From Pelecanus crispus (taxonomy: Eukaryota > Chordata > Aves > Pelecaniformes > Pelecanidae), in NCBI RefSeq assembly GCF_030463565.1, contig NC_134646.1, positions 20,875,296-20,939,295 of the forward strand: 64,000 nt of DNA, given 5' to 3'. The notes under the pieces were generated by a model, which saw only the letters and a list, made by a program, of their open reading frames with translations, was not told where the DNA came from and made no database searches. Shown here in pieces: positions 47,501-62,500 of the stretch (positions are counted from its first letter, which is position 1; each line of letters begins with the position of its first letter). A program made the translations under genes and the position numbers.

Positions 47501-50500
47501 TCCTGCTGAAACACTGAAGTTGCTAGTTTGTTTCTATGCTTTTTGAGGAGAGGGAGCTGAGGTGCAAAGAGTTAGTAGTAGTTAATTTTGCCTGAATACT
47601 GGACTGAAGATGCACCTGGGCACATCCTCACATGTGGACATGCACAGTCTCTCTGCCCCTCAGTCCCCTAAATGCCTTAAATTTGGGTGTGAGGAAAGAT
47701 TTTGATAAATTCTTGTCCCTCCTCAATTGTTAGTGAAACTTTCCTTATTGCCCCAAAACAGTGCTTGATTTAAGGAAAGAAAACAGCAATAAGTCTGTGT
47801 TGTGTCTTCTACCAAAACTGCTGCCAGTGGTTCTGCTGACTTGAATCTCCTGCTAATAAAAAGAAGCTGACAATCTTCATAGTCACCAACCTTACCTACA
47901 GGTTTGCGCACTGTGTTAACGATACTGCAGGCAAACAAACCATTTTGTTACACTGGTGTCCAGATCCTACTGCATGACTGTTGCATTTAATTTTCAGGTA
48001 CAATGACTGCACCTTTATACCTCTTCATGCAGAAAATAGAAATCATCTATTTCAATAAATAAAGTGCTGATAACATTGAAAAATTTCTCCTCTTGTAAGA
48101 GGATGGAGCGTGGAGGGCATTTTGAGGTGACATGCTCAGCTAATGTAGAAACCGAACTTACATGTTTTATCACCATTTTTCATTTACATTAAACTTTTTT
48201 TTTTGTTGTGACTTTTCATGCAGGGGTATATTGGCCATTGCGTGGAGTATGGCAGATTCGGAGCTGCTGCTTAGCTGTGGGAAGGATGCTAAAATTCTCT
48301 GCTCCAACCCTAACACAGGCGAGGTATTGTACACACACCACTTAAAAAAAACTCTGTTCAGAGGTGGCACAGTGGCATATGCAAAGCAAGTGTTGGTGTG
48401 CTTGCATTCCTAGGAATGATGCTTCTGTGGGATGTTTCTCCCTATCCTGTGTACTTGTCTGGTATATGTGCCTTCTGAGCTTGTTCTGGTGGTGCAGGAT
48501 TCCTTCCTAGTATTGCTGATACTGCACATTTTTCCTTACTGCTTCTCTCCTGCTAAGTAGTAAGATCCCTGCTCATTATAAAGGATAGAAATTGCCCCAC
48601 TTAAACTGAGTGTTTTCTTCCTACTCTTTTGGTTTTGTCTGGATTACTGTTGCAATTGCCTTTTTCCTTCTGAAAGTGTAAGAACTTTTATCAAGACCAG
48701 AGGGATTTTGTAGGTTACTACAATAGTGGCAGATCAGTGAGAGCCACTTGAATGTGTTCCCAGCCTGCCCTTTTGGGCCTGGGGATACCTTTCAAAGGGG
48801 ATGCAGATCCTTTTTTCAGACAACTAGAGTGTTTGCCCCTAGACCACAAGAAGGGCTTCAGGCACGTTGGAGGGCTCCTTGCCTGCAGTAGGCAATAATC
48901 CTGGAGGATGGAGCGAGAAGTGTTTCTAAAATTCAGACATTGGCCCAAAAGTGCAAAAGCTGTGGGGTAGTAAATGAGTTATCTGAGCTGGATTCTGAGC
49001 TGTTAGAAAGGCTTTACATGTGGATGAAGCATACATGTTTTTATTAAAAATAAGAAACAGTTTCCTGGGAGACAGTGAGGCAGTTAGCATTTTGCTCTTT
49101 GAGTTTCTCCTAGTTTATAGTTAAATGTCTGCTGCAGTGGTGGGCTTGTCTGTTCCAGGGCAGGAGAGGCTGTCTGCCCAGAGTGCAGGTTTTAACTTTT
49201 CCAATTTTCCTGCGAAAACAGACTTACTTTGGAGCCTGGACATGTCTCCATGTAGTGTGTAGAGATACTCAGATTAGCTCTGAATGACCTAGCATGAATA
49301 TTGGCAGCAGCTCCCAGCTTGCAGTGGGACAGCACAGACATACCCGCCCTGCATAGTTTCTCCTGTGTGGATTAAACAGAAGACTTAATGGGAGGAGAAG
49401 GAAATTAAGCAGTGGTGTGTGATAATCTCCTGTTCAGCGATTGTCAGGGTTTGCCCACTGTTAGAGTGTATGGTGACATGGAGGCTGCTGGAGAGCAAGA
49501 CAAGCAGACAGGAGAATTGTTGCTGTTCGACGTGGTACTTCATAAAAGCCCTGATTTGTTGGACTTGTTTTTGCTGCCCAGGTGCTGTATGAGTTGCCCA
49601 CAAACACACAGTGGTGCTTTGATATCCAGTGGTGTCCCAGGAACCACGCTGTCTTGTCTGCGGCTTCATTCGACGGGCGGATCAGCATTTACTCCATCAT
49701 GGGAGGCAGCATGGATGGCTTGAGGCAGAAGCAAGTTGACCAGGTATTGAGAAATGTTCAGCTAAGAATATGGACAGAAAGAGGGGGCAGAGGGTGCGGT
49801 TTGGAAATGGGCTCATGTGAAGTCTTCTTGCTGCTGTCTGCAGCCCTGCGTTGCAGGAGTACCAATCCAGTGCAAATAAATGTTTATGTTTAGTTTATTG
49901 GAGATATGTCACTTCTGTTTTTTCCCCCTTTTGTTATTGAAGCTTTCATCATCTTTTGGGAACCTTGATCCATTTGGTACAGGACAGCCCCTCCCACCCC
50001 TGCAGCTTCTTCAGCAGACTGCCCCACAGAGTGTCATTTTGCCCCTAAAGAAACCACCCAAATGGATCCGGCGACCTGTGGGAGCATCATTTTCGGTAAG
50101 CAAGAGACAAAGCTGGGCATGGTTGGCCAGGTAGGAAGGGAGATAGCCGTGGCACTTGCAAAACACTTTAGGAAGAGGGGAGTTCAACATTGTACTCCGC
50201 CTTAGGAGAACTTCCCCTGTTTGTCGTTGTGACGGGAGGTGCTCGCAGCAGCTTCCAGACTGGGTGCTTGGGACAGCAAGCCAGCAACAGTGTGACAAAA
50301 ATGCTTGGGGAAAAAGAAACAAGGAGGTGGTGTGTTGCCAACAGGCACTTGTAGCTTTCTGTTTTGGGAGTAGGGCTTTGCTTTTATTTATGTGCAGTGC
50401 TTGCTCTGGAGTAAACAAATGTACGTTGGGAGGGGGGAATGGGACCAAAATGGGTATCTGAGATCTGAGTGCAGTTTGAAGCTATTATGTGAGTCAGTGT

Positions 50501-53500
50501 GGTGGAGAATACTCAGGTCAGCACTGATCAAGGTAGCAGGAGTTGCTGTAGCAGCACACAACTAGGGTCTTCCATGGCTGGTTGATTTGCAGAGGAGCCA
50601 GGTGAGAGGGTGGCAAAGCCCTGCTTTTCATGAGAGCAGAGTTGTCTGCTCTTTGGCTCCACCTTTGGCTTATTTTCTAGACCCACAAGCCATTTCTTAG
50701 GGATCTCCTGAAGATTTTAGCCTGTCCACTTGAAAGGGATTTCTTTGCTGAAATACTGCTCAATTTTCAGCATTGTATGTCTGCTTATTCATGATCTGAT
50801 GTGCAAATTAAATGCAATTTTCTCCCGTCAAAGAGAAGTGATGTTACCTAGCCGCTGACTGATGTGTCATTTTATAATAGTGTTTATTCCCTCATTCGTC
50901 CTGTTTTTCCAGGAGCCCGCTGTCAGTATTTTTCTTGGCTAGGCTTTTTGCTTTTTCTAATGCTGACTTTGTAATTTATTTGACTGGCCTATATAAATTA
51001 ACTTTGAGCTATAGAATGAAATAATATTAGAAGTAGCTTATAATATTTTTTTCTTCTGTTGATTTTACTTCTCTCCAAATCATGACACAACTTACTGCCC
51101 ATTTCTCATAGGCTTTTAACTGGTAAACAGCCTACCAAGAGCAGGGCAGACATCATGCTTGAGCATTTATTTAATGATGCATAGGTTTCTTTGGTAATTA
51201 CATTGCAATATGATGAGATACTCCATTTATGCTGGGCACTGTACAGACTCACAGCTCCAGTTCTCAGTTTCTAGTCAGTCTTTTCCCTGAGAAGAAATGG
51301 GCACAGGAGTAGCTGTGCTCATAAATCTTAACTAAATGTGTACCCACTTACCCAGCAAGCTCCTTACATGCATAGAAATATGGGGTGGTGGAAAAAAGTC
51401 AATGAGTTGATGTCAGGAATGTTTGTTCATTGAGCTTATATACAGTATATAAAATCATGTGCATACATATGTGTATGCTCATACTTTTTCATATATACTC
51501 CAGTGTGTACTTGTATTTTTTACATACTGCATGTGTGCCTCAATTCCAGTTTGGAGGCAAGCTGGTTACGTTTGAGAATGCCAAGTCTCAGCAGCAGCCA
51601 GGCATCGAGCAGCAGCAGCAGTGTCACCATGTCTACGTGAGCCAGGTTGTTACAGAGAAGGAGTTCCTGGCCCGCTCGAACCAGCTGCAGGAGGCTGTGC
51701 AGTCTGAAGGCTTTGCCAACTACTGCCAGAAGAAAATTGACATGGCCCAGGCTGACTTTGAGAAAAACGTGTGGGCCTTCTTAAAGGTAACAGGATAACA
51801 GCAGTTCAGGAGTTCCCCGCTGACTTGGAAAGCTGGTACAGAAATGGTTCCTTCTGCACAATATGGTGTTTTAGCAGAAGAGATGCTGGCTGGGAACCAA
51901 AGTGTAGGCTGTGGGAATAGTGCCCATAAGCCTGGCTGTTGGAGGTGGCCCACCAGAAACGAGAGGGTTCTCAGGGCCAGGGGTGTTTGGGGGGGTTGTG
52001 AGAAATCATCACAGAAGCCAAGGCTTGGGGGAAGGTATCCTTTGGTTTTTGACATCCTCCATCAGTACATCTTTGTACAGGGAGCTGGTGAGAAGGCATA
52101 AAGCTTTGTGACAGTTTTAGATATGCTTTTCACTGCTCACTATGAACATTTAGAAGTTTCCAAGTGAAGCAGATAAGCAGATTGTTCACCTACAATAACC
52201 ACATTGAAGCCTTGCCTTACCTGCTTGGGTGCCCAAGTCACTGAAGGCCTTTTCAGTTCTCTTTATTACACTTACTCTCCACAGTCATAGCTCTCACTGG
52301 GTAATTTGTGCCAGTCAAGTAAAAAGCCAGTGACGGAGAAAATGCAAAATTTTGAATTGAAATATATTCTTTAACTTTTGTTTTTTAAAGGTGAACTTTG
52401 AAGAAGATTCACGTGCTAAATACCTTGAGCTCTTGGGATATAGGAAGGATGATCTGAAGAAGAAGGTAAAAGTGCCTGGAAGCTGTGCTTGTGTTAAATG
52501 CTTTACTGATGGGTGTATCCACAGAGTACAGCCTGAAATGTTGATGATGCCATGTATGGTTGAAGTACTCATTTACCTGTGGGATGGTGCTGTGGTTTAG
52601 CCCCAGTTGGCAACCAAGCACCACACAGCTGCGCACTCACCGCCCTCACCCCCACAGTGGGATGGGGGAGAGAATCAGAAGAGGAGAAGTAAGAAAACTT
52701 GTGGGTTGAGATAAGAACAGTTTAATAATCGAAATAAAATGATAATAATAAATTGTAATGAAAAGCAAAAGAACAAGAGAGAGAAAGAAGCAAAACCCAG
52801 GAAAACCAAGTGATGCAACAGCTCGCCACCCACCAAACGACATTCAGCCAGTCTCTGAGCAGCGATCGCTGCCCCCTGACCAACTCACCCCAGTTTATAT
52901 ACTGAGCATGATGTCATATGGTATGGAATAGCCCTTTGGCCAGTTTGGATTGGCTGTCTTGGCTGTGTCCCCTCCCAGCTTCTTTTGCTGGCAGAGCATG
53001 GGAAGCTGAAAAAGTCCTGACTGGTGTCAGCACTACTTAACAGACTGATGTTTTAGTTGTTGCTATGAACATTATTCTCCTACTAAATCCAAAACACAGT
53101 GCTATACCAGCTACTAGGAAGAAAATTAACTTATCCCAGCTGAAACCAGGACAGAGTGGAAGAGCAATTACCAGTGTCCACAGGCTATTCAATACAGTAA
53201 ACATTTTTATATAACATTATTTTCGGTCTGTTTCCCAGCAGATAGTATTTGTCAGTACTGCAGCTCTCCTAATAGCCATAATACAACTGTTACCCATGGT
53301 GCTGGAGCCTCTGTTTAAATATGGATGACATGAATAGTTGCGTTATTTAAGGAATTCCTTTGTTCCAAAGGACACTAGAAATCTTCCTCTGCTTTTTAAA
53401 TTTTGTCTAGATAAACAACTCATGAGTAACTTCAGAATTCTTACAGCAAACAGTTTGCTTTGGGTTTTTTATTAGCTATATAATTTTCTTGCAATAAGGA

Positions 53501-56500
53501 TGTTCAACGAAAATTTCAAAGCAGGCAACACACTTCAGAGGTGTGTCTGCATCTGACTGTCCAATGTTGATCTGAAATTCTCACCCATCAAGAAGCTTTG
53601 ATACTTGTCGGTTCAAGCTATTCATGTAACTTTATTATGTCATCCTTCTACTGTAGCATCATGGAATCTGATCTGGTTTTAGGCTCTCTGGTTGAAGACC
53701 ATGTAAGCAGTCTTCAGGCTTTCATTAACTACCTTGGCAAACTTAGAATAGTCCTTTTTTTTGTGTGGAACACCATTCATTTTTACAAAAAAAAAAACCC
53801 AAAAACCACCACAACCCCCCCCCCCTCCCCCCCAAAGATCAAACCTGGTTACATTTGGAAAGGCAAAATTTGGATTACCAGGAAGCAACTTGCACATCCT
53901 AACTGTAGAGCGTTCTTCCAAGTTGGAAGAAGATCCTTATCTCAGTGTTACAGGGGATGCCTGCTGTGCATTTTGGCTCTTTGTTGCTTTCGGTGCTATA
54001 CCCAGGAACTGTCTAGTATTTCTTCAGTTCTGATTCAGTGGATTTGAATGTTTGACTCATTTTTCAAAGAGTGGCTCCATAAAGATTTCATTGTGGTTAC
54101 GAATTAAATGGCCTCCAGGGCAAACTTATTACAGAAAAAATAATGTTTTTGCTAATAGTCTGTCCTCAGCTTCTAAATTTTTGTTGCATGAGTCAAAGGC
54201 AAGCACAGCAAGGGAAATCCTGTTTTTGAAAAGCAGATGTCAATTAGAAAATCCAGTTGAAATTTAATAGTGTTCCTGTGGAGTGGCCTCATGCAGACTG
54301 GAGCCCACTGCCACTGTTGGTCTGGGTTTGATATGCCCTGTGCATGGGGAGAAGCTGGGAAAATGGGCATAGCTGAATTGAATAGCCTGAAATGCTGGGC
54401 CTACCCCATTATTTCTGTATTTGACGAACAGATGAGGGGAGCTGAAAGGTCGTGTTTTCATGTAGCTGTTTGTCAACAAAGCATTCCAAGTTGAAGTTGA
54501 ATTAATGTTTTTTAGTGTCAAGAAATAATACAGGACCGCTCATCTGAAAATTTCTGATACCCAGATGATAAGCTTGCTAAAATCACAACTTGTTTTTCAT
54601 GTTACTGGTAGGGTAAGGAAAGTAAAAAGGGTCACAGATTTCAGCTTCTTGGAATAAGCTGTTAAGAACACAGTGTTTTATTTTTATCTTCTTAAAACCT
54701 GTGATTCTCATATGCAGGTCAAGTCCTGAATTTCTCCTTTCTATTGTAAACTAATGATTAAGAAAGAGAGAGAAAACTATCTCCAGCAATTTGAGCTCAG
54801 TTTTTTGTGAAAACTAGCCTACAAGGGTAAAATAAAGCCTGCAGTACTAAAAGCAGTAGATAACATTAGCAGCATTAGGAAACCCAGGCTCCCAGATGCT
54901 GAACTAATATATTTTTTGCATGTATTCTAAACTCTATACACTAAACTGGTGTTTTTGACAGCCCTAATTGAATCTGGAGTCACGATTTGCCTTGCAAAGC
55001 AGTAGAAGCTGGGTATTTTAACTCTTCCGTACCTTGGACAATCCTAGCCCACATCCCTATGCCTGCTGTGCTTGAAACCACAGCTTTCTGACAATCTTCC
55101 TGCTACACAAGGATTGCAGCTGCTTCATTTTCCCTAACCAGAGCAGACAGAGGGTTTTGTCCTGCATGCTCTGATACTATTTTTATTACTGTGGTTTCCA
55201 GTAGCTCTAGTGAGGTTTGTGACCCTTGAGTTACCAATTAAAAGGCGTAGAGCAGCTGTTGTTCCCATCAGAGCTTGGAGTGCAGGGGGCTTAGCCTGCT
55301 GGGAAGGGAATCCATCATCAGGCTGGGAAAGGAAATGGCTTTAGTTTCACGTTAACTGTTCTGCAGGCAACATATTAGCTACATGTGCCAGTTTTGCAAT
55401 CCAAGAGATCAGTGTGATGTCTGCCTCTCTAAAATAAAAGGGTACTTAATTAAATCTTGTTGTTTTCTAGATTGCATCTGCTCTGAATAAAGAGGGTCTT
55501 GCAGATGGTGACTTGGGAGAGGTGAGCAAACACGTGTGTACAGCTGTGTTCAGTTTTATAATGCCATGGTAATGGGCAAAGTAAGAATAATTTTTCTTTC
55601 TGCTTGGTAGCTGTCACAAAGCAAGTCACAAATAACCCATCATATGACCAGTTCCTACATTCAGTAGGATGAAGGTACTTATTTAAAAAAACAAACACGT
55701 TTTTCCACTCAAATGTCCCCCACCCCCGCCTCTTCCCTAACAAAGGGCTGTCAGTCACAGGTTTTAGTTCAGGGTCTCAGTGATGTTCCTCCACCTTTCC
55801 TTTTTGCTGCCCAATGTGACACTTTGTGCTGCCTGTGACGTAGGGCAGAGCATTGCTACCTGGCAGCTGGTCTCAAGAGCAGCACCTTGCCAGGCTTTAA
55901 AAAAGGCAGGACTGAGAGTGTGGTCCTGTAATGCTTCCCTGCAAGAGTGATAAATACAGTTCAGGTGTTGCCTGTTGTAATTGCAATGGCCTGAGTCTAG
56001 AACAGGGGGGCTGCATTGCTTTTGTGCTGTAGACATTTTGGATGTCATATGTAGTCGCCTAATGGGGAAGAAAAGATTTGCTGCATGTTTTCAGGCAGCT
56101 AAGATGAAAACAGCACAAGGTACTGTGTAATGACAAAGATCAAGGAAATGGAGGGCCTCTACCATGTTTGTCATACGCAACCATATATTTCAAGTGCATT
56201 TTTGTGATTCTCAGTCTGTTTCTGGCTACTGTTGGTGGGAAGGTGGCTATACTGTGCAGTGCAAAGTACTACTTCCTCTTTTGCTGGCTTTTTTTTTTTT
56301 TAATGGCATCTTCTTTCTGCTGAAGGCTCCTGCAGAATCTGATGAATCTGGGCCAAATGAGGGGGACAAAGGCCAGGCTACAGAGGAGCAGTTCTTGGGA
56401 GAGGTATCTGTTGCCCTCTAGACTAACCCTGTTGACCTCCTGTGTATTTACTTTGTTACTATTAAGAGCATTTTATTTTGTTGGGTTTTCCTAGTGCTGA

Positions 56501-59500
56501 GGATATATGGAAATACAAAAATTACTTAGAATGAGTAAAATGTCGGCTCTTGTTAGGTTGCTTGAGATTTTTTCATCAGCCTCAGACATCATTTAAATAG
56601 ATTTTGGCGGCAATAAAGAATGAGCTCATTTTGTAACAGTCCAGTTGGCACCAGACTCAAGGACTTTATTCAGCCATAGTTTTCACTCTGATATTTCCCT
56701 AACATGTACTAAATGATCTGCTGCCACAATTCTAATGCATTCCTCCCCACCGCCCCCCGCCTTCCTCACTTCTTTCTTCCTTTGGTTGATTATTACCAAG
56801 CTGTCAGCTTATTACTGCCCTGTATATAAAGGTATAACATTTTGCAGAGATGCAGCTGTGGTACTGGAAGAGAGGGGGAACGTTTATTCTCTGCATTGCT
56901 CCCACCGATATCACAGTGCCATCCATCCCTGTTGCACCTGAACAGCGAGTATCAGGGCTTTGGTAGCCAGCTGCCTCATGAATGTCTGTTGCAACAGTTC
57001 ATCCAGGTTTATCACAGGCAGTTTGTGCTCCACCACATCTGCCTTTGGGATCCTAGAGCTTTTAGAATCATAGAATCGTCTAGGTTGGAAAAGACCTTTA
57101 AGATCATCCAGTCCAACCATTAACCTACACTACCAAGCCCACCTAAACCAATCAAGGGCAGACTAGACTAAACCATATCCCGAAGTGCCACATCTACCCG
57201 TTTTTTGAACACTTCCAGGGATGGTGACTCCACCACCTCTCTGGGCAGCCTGTTCCAATGCTTGAATGCTTTTGTTCACTTCTATGCATTTGAGCAGCTT
57301 TGTTTTCAGCCCTGTGTTTTAAATATGGGGACAGGTCTATAATTAGAACTAAAGACCCAGCCTCTGCCATGTGAAGTTATAGCACTGAAAATACTAGTAT
57401 TGCTGTGTGAACAGGCCAGCTTCATTCTCCCCCATTCCCTCAGCCTCTCTTTTGGGTTAGAATTTGAGCTGTTAGCCCCAAACTACCTATGTTCGCTGTG
57501 CTCAAACCTGTGCTTGGTGCCTGTCTGCAGTTGTCTGTGAAGATGAGGATGGTGGTTTATGGCTCATGCGTGTTGGAGTGGTGCACTTGTTGACTCCATG
57601 TAACAGCCTGTTAAGGACACCAAAACAGAGCACCCTCCTTAGATTAGGTGCTTGATTGCTTATTAATTCATTAGACACTGCAAAGGCAGACACATGTGTC
57701 TGACTGTGTAAGGATTTTGCTGTATGCAATCATGAAGATACGTTTGTTATGAGACATCTAGTATCTTCTAGGAGAGAAATCACAGCCAAACGTGACCGTA
57801 GTCTACCAGAATGAGAGGTAAATATTTGTGAGGTTGGCCTGAAGCCACTGATGATGCATTGGGGAGTGCTGTCACATACATAAAGTAACTGGATGGGCAC
57901 ATTATTCCTGTGATATTCACAATGTGCTCTCAACTGATACCAAACACATATCGTGCATTATGTGACAGCAAAATAATTTTCCAGACGCTGCCTCCTTTCA
58001 TGAGCCTAACATAAAGCTTGTTTCAGAGTTACCTCCCCATCCCAAATGCCTGTTCTTGGTTGACTGTGTACTCGTTCTTCATCCTCTGAAGTACAATTTC
58101 ACTGACCAGCATATAAGCAGGGTGTTCTCAGTAGACTTAACTCCCACTGCATGTACTAGCACGCTGGCTTATGACAGAGGAGGCAGTTTGTGGGACAATT
58201 TCTGCACTCTTCTTAGGCTGTGCTGTGAAAATTTATGGTGGAGAGAGGCTTCCCTCTTGGTATTACTTCTTTATTATTAAAGCTTTTGTTTGAAACCTCA
58301 AGTACTTGCAGGAAATGCTCTCTATCTTAATTCCTGGGGGAGTTTTATAAAAAAGTAGCTTCTGTCTGCTGAGCACTCCTGTACCGAGTACAAAGTGCTT
58401 AAGTCTGTGTGGACCATGCTGGACTTCTGTGTTGAAAATTAAGCATGTGTTCATGTGTTTTGCTTGATTAAACTAGGGTGTATGCCTAGTGCAGAGTGTT
58501 TCAAGAATGAGCTGAAAGTCTAAGTGGAGCAAAGTGAAACCTAGATAGCATTATGGTAGACTGTTCTTGGTAGGGGTTGAAGTTGAAAGAGGAAGGAAGG
58601 GAGAAGGTTTCTGATTTTGTGGTTGTGGCTGTTGTTTTGCTTTAGGGGGTTGCATGTATATTGGGCACGAATGCACGTATGCAAGTCAGTACCCAGGATC
58701 CAGGTGTCTGGTTGCTGGTATTTGTGATCTCTAGGTATGCACACTTGTGCTTGCATAAGCCTTCCATGGTGGTTAGAAATCTGGGGCTTCCAGCGCTTTC
58801 CCCCCTTGGCATCCAATTTAAAAAATGGTCCACTCTGATCTCTCGAAACAGTGATTTTATAATGGCGTGTTTACGTGCGCTGGAGGTCCTTTGATAAGCC
58901 CAGGCCTTTCTCAGTGTGCTTAGGAGATGACTTTGTGCAGGCAGCAGGCTAAGTTGATTATCCTGTGCTGCAACAGTGTTCTAACAAATGACAGGGATAG
59001 TCTTCCCTTCTAAGTTAACGATCTCTTAGGTGACTGGTAGTCTGAAGGTCTATCTTTAACTTGTAATGCAAGAGTCATACTTTTTAAATGTGTGTGTATA
59101 TTCCAAGTGTTTACATAATCTCAAAAATTATGCTTTTCCTTTCTCTTAGAGGGTGAAGGACCATAAACAAGAAACTGAAGATTTGGTATCTGCAAAGAAG
59201 ACATTTAACATCTCTGTTAGTGGAGGTAAAAAAAAACCAAACCTTGATATTGATTTCATTGTATGTGCTGATATTTATAAATACTGATGTTGATACTGGT
59301 ATTCCAGTGAGAAAGCAATTTCTGCACAGATTGTGAAGGATTATCATGACTTGCCTCTAACTCCATTCATTTCACAGCAGTCTCAAGGCACTTGAAAATA
59401 CAGCTTCTATAGCGAAGGAAAGGAAATACACAGCATTCATATACCCCATTGCTGAAATGCAGCTACTCTGAGTGATTTCTGGTATAAAAGAACACACACC

Positions 59501-62500
59501 TGATCAGGCATGAAGCGCTAATGTTGCTGTTTGTACAGAAACTCCCAGGGGATCTTGAATAACACAGAAGACCATTGACCCCTGTCTAGTTTTGGCTTTG
59601 GTTTTGGCACTGTATGCAGAGTAGTTGTTTCAGGGGTCATTTAGACCTCTGGCATTTTGCTAGCATTCACTAGCATGTCGCTCTGCAGCAAGGTAAGTGA
59701 TACTTGATAGTGCCCCACCTGATGTGGCTGTGACCATAGTGTGTTTGAGACTGGGATGAACTTGAGCATCCCTGTAAGTACCTGCCTGGAGCAGGCTGGT
59801 TTGCAGAGAACTTTGCATAGTGTTGTACAGTGGGACAGAATCACCTGGTGTTGCATATTAAGTGATATTTGTGTCATCATTTAAAAATGCACTCCTCTCA
59901 TTGCAGATGTGGATGGTTTGATTACCCAGGCTTTGCTGACTGGTAACTTTGAGAGCGCAGTAGATCTCTGCTTGCACGATAACCGCATGGCTGATGCCAT
60001 TATCTTGGCCATCGCAGGTGGACAAGAGCTGCTTTCTAGGACACAGGAAAAGTACTTTGCTAAGATGCAGAGCAAAATTACCAGGGTATGTTTTTTTCAG
60101 TTGAGAAACAACATGCATGTAGGCCTTTGGCAACTCCGTTTTTCACATTAAAAGTTTTCTTGCCTTTTCATAGGTTTATTTCTGTGAGAAGCTAGTAAGT
60201 ACTCAAGTCATCCACAAGATCTCAGAGCAGAAAGATTTCTGTTACTCTTTTTTTAATGCATCAATAAGGAGAGAAGAGGCGCACTACCTGGATATCAATA
60301 CACAAGAAGAGTGTTCTTTACTGTGTCTCTGAGTTGCATATACACTAGTAGATCCTCACTGATAAAGATAAATATCTTAAGTAGCACATACTTCAGTCTG
60401 TTATCTTGTCACATTTTTAAAGAGTTGCATGTGACCCATGCTCAGTGCCAGCAGTGTTGTGTTCATCAGTCTTAACAGCCTGTGATCAGTCTTAACAGAT
60501 TTTGCCAGTGATTTGTTTCACTGCATGCACAGAAGAGAACTAAGCATGCCCTAAGTAAGGGTAGATAATCACCCTTTGTCTACGAGACAGTGTATTATGG
60601 CCAGCTGGTTATTATTCTTTTCAGCTTTTTGCAATGCTAGGGATTGCTGATGCTGTTCGTTCAAATCTTTCTTCTTTACTACTGATGTGAGAAAGTACCA
60701 ACAGGAGGATGAAACAGGAGAAGTTGCCTTAAAAGAGCACAGGACAATTGGTTTGGCAAGGATGGCTGCTCTTAGAGGAGGGGAGAAAGTTGCTCACGTC
60801 ACCTTCAGCAGTCCATTGTCAAAGAAGGGCTTTTTATACAGTAGCAGGAGGCAGCCTGTAAAAAGGGCATGTTCTCAATTGTTTTCCTGGAGCAGGGCTG
60901 AAGGCTGCAAAGCACAGTCACTTGGGGAGTTAGGGTACACAGCACCACAGGCTAGGGTCTGTAAGTGGGATTTTGCTGCTTGTTACCTGTGATCCAGTTT
61001 AAGATAGGAACAATTTGCATTTCTAGTAGTGGACAAGTGAAAAGAGGAAAATCTCAAGTATTAAGACTGCAGGATTTCTTTCCCTGCCCCCAGCTCCTTT
61101 CCCGTCTCTTCCTAATCAGGGGAAGGAGAATTTTGTAGTGTGTGGGAAACTTCTTCACTGTAGTTCATCCTTTGGGAAAAGGTATTTTTATGAAGAGCTG
61201 ACCTGTGCCTGTGCTAATGAGTGACCTTGTAGTTGGGACCTTGCATTTGTTGTTCAGGTGTGATTTCTTCTTTTCTGGTTGCAGACTGCACACTTACTGC
61301 TTGTTCAGCTGTTTCTGAGCTTGAAGTCTTGGCATGACAAGAGCTTTGTTCACTAAATAGCAGCACAGCTGCCAAGTCTGTCTTTTTTGTCTGAAGCAAA
61401 ATAACCGGAGACAGAGTTTGAGACAGAAGGAACTGGAATTTCATTCTGAGGGTTTTTGGACAGGCATGGGTGCAGGGTAGGGATACTGCAGCCAGCTCAG
61501 GTTGATATTGCTGCCAACTTGTTTCTTCCTTCAAGCAGCCTTTTCAACTGCCCCTTGCTGGTCAGCTTGAGGCCAAGAGCTTAAAGCTGAATGAAACAGT
61601 TTGACAAACAAAATTCATACCCCTTGCTGGGCACTGTGTAGAAGACTTATAGCTAAATACTTGGTATGTTATCTTTGTCTGCAAAAACAGCGCTGAAAAC
61701 TATCTGCAGCAATCCCAGCTTGCAGAGATTTGTGCATTCTTTTCTGGCATGTTTTGCAACAAGAATAATTGGCCTGTCTGTATTTTCTGAGCTTGTTTTG
61801 TGATTTTCACTGAACTCCTTTTGAAGTAAGATGTACTCTTGTGCAGCTGTTGAATTGCAGTGGAGTATCTGCTGTAACCCTGGATACAGTGGGGATGAAT
61901 ACACTTGAATAGATACAAATTATACTGTATCCTAAAAAAAAGGAAGTTCTACCAAGGTCTTAACTGTGGTATCTCTCCTCCTGGTCTAGCTCATCACTGC
62001 AGTGGTAACAAAGAACTGGAAAGAGATTGTGCAGTCTTGTGATCTGCAGAATTGGAGAGAGGCTTTGGCTGCTGTGCTCACTTACGCCGGGCCAGATGAG
62101 TTTGCAGCCCTTTGCGGTAAGGACACTTTACAGGCTGGATGTCATTTATTCCACTTACAGCAAAGCTACACTTTGCCATGGTTGTTTTCCTTCCAGTAAA
62201 TTACTGTAATGCCTTGCTAGTTTCTTTGATGGATAATACAGTTCTTCAGTCCTGTTGCAGAGGAGGAGGAGAGGAACCTCTGGGGTGCTGTGTTCCCAGT
62301 ATGTTCCCTGATTTTCTGGGCACAGAACCCAGACCCTTGTGAGCAGATGCATCCTGGTATCACCTGTGTAGTGCACAGCTGCTGGTCTCTTACTGTTTCC
62401 AGATGTGTAATGGTGATGTTGATGTGACAGGTGTCTCAGCCAAGGGACCAGCGTCTTGGAGTGTTTGTGCATGGGACACAAGTGGAAATGTTTCAGGGAA

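Larger units (their letters stand above)
42422..51549 (+). other. SEC31A introns 3 to 9
   Basis: Introns 42422-43761, 43858-45639, 45781-47105, 47249-48223, 48324-49581, 49744-49942 and 50096-51549 surround the propeller exons. I saw only simple tracts (an A-run near 47479) and a 20-base palindrome at 44245-44264. No separate gene was recognised. Confidence 0.6.

Noticed and set aside
53789-53833. A-run followed by C-run as a retroposon tail
   Set aside because: No element body or target duplication is recognisable on either side, so it is treated as low-complexity sequence.
60174-60210. Possible extra SEC31A exon after exon 15
   Set aside because: An acceptor-like CATAG and the bases after it look exon-like, but exon 15 joins exon 16 in frame exactly as in human, and the candidate contains an in-frame stop soon after its start.
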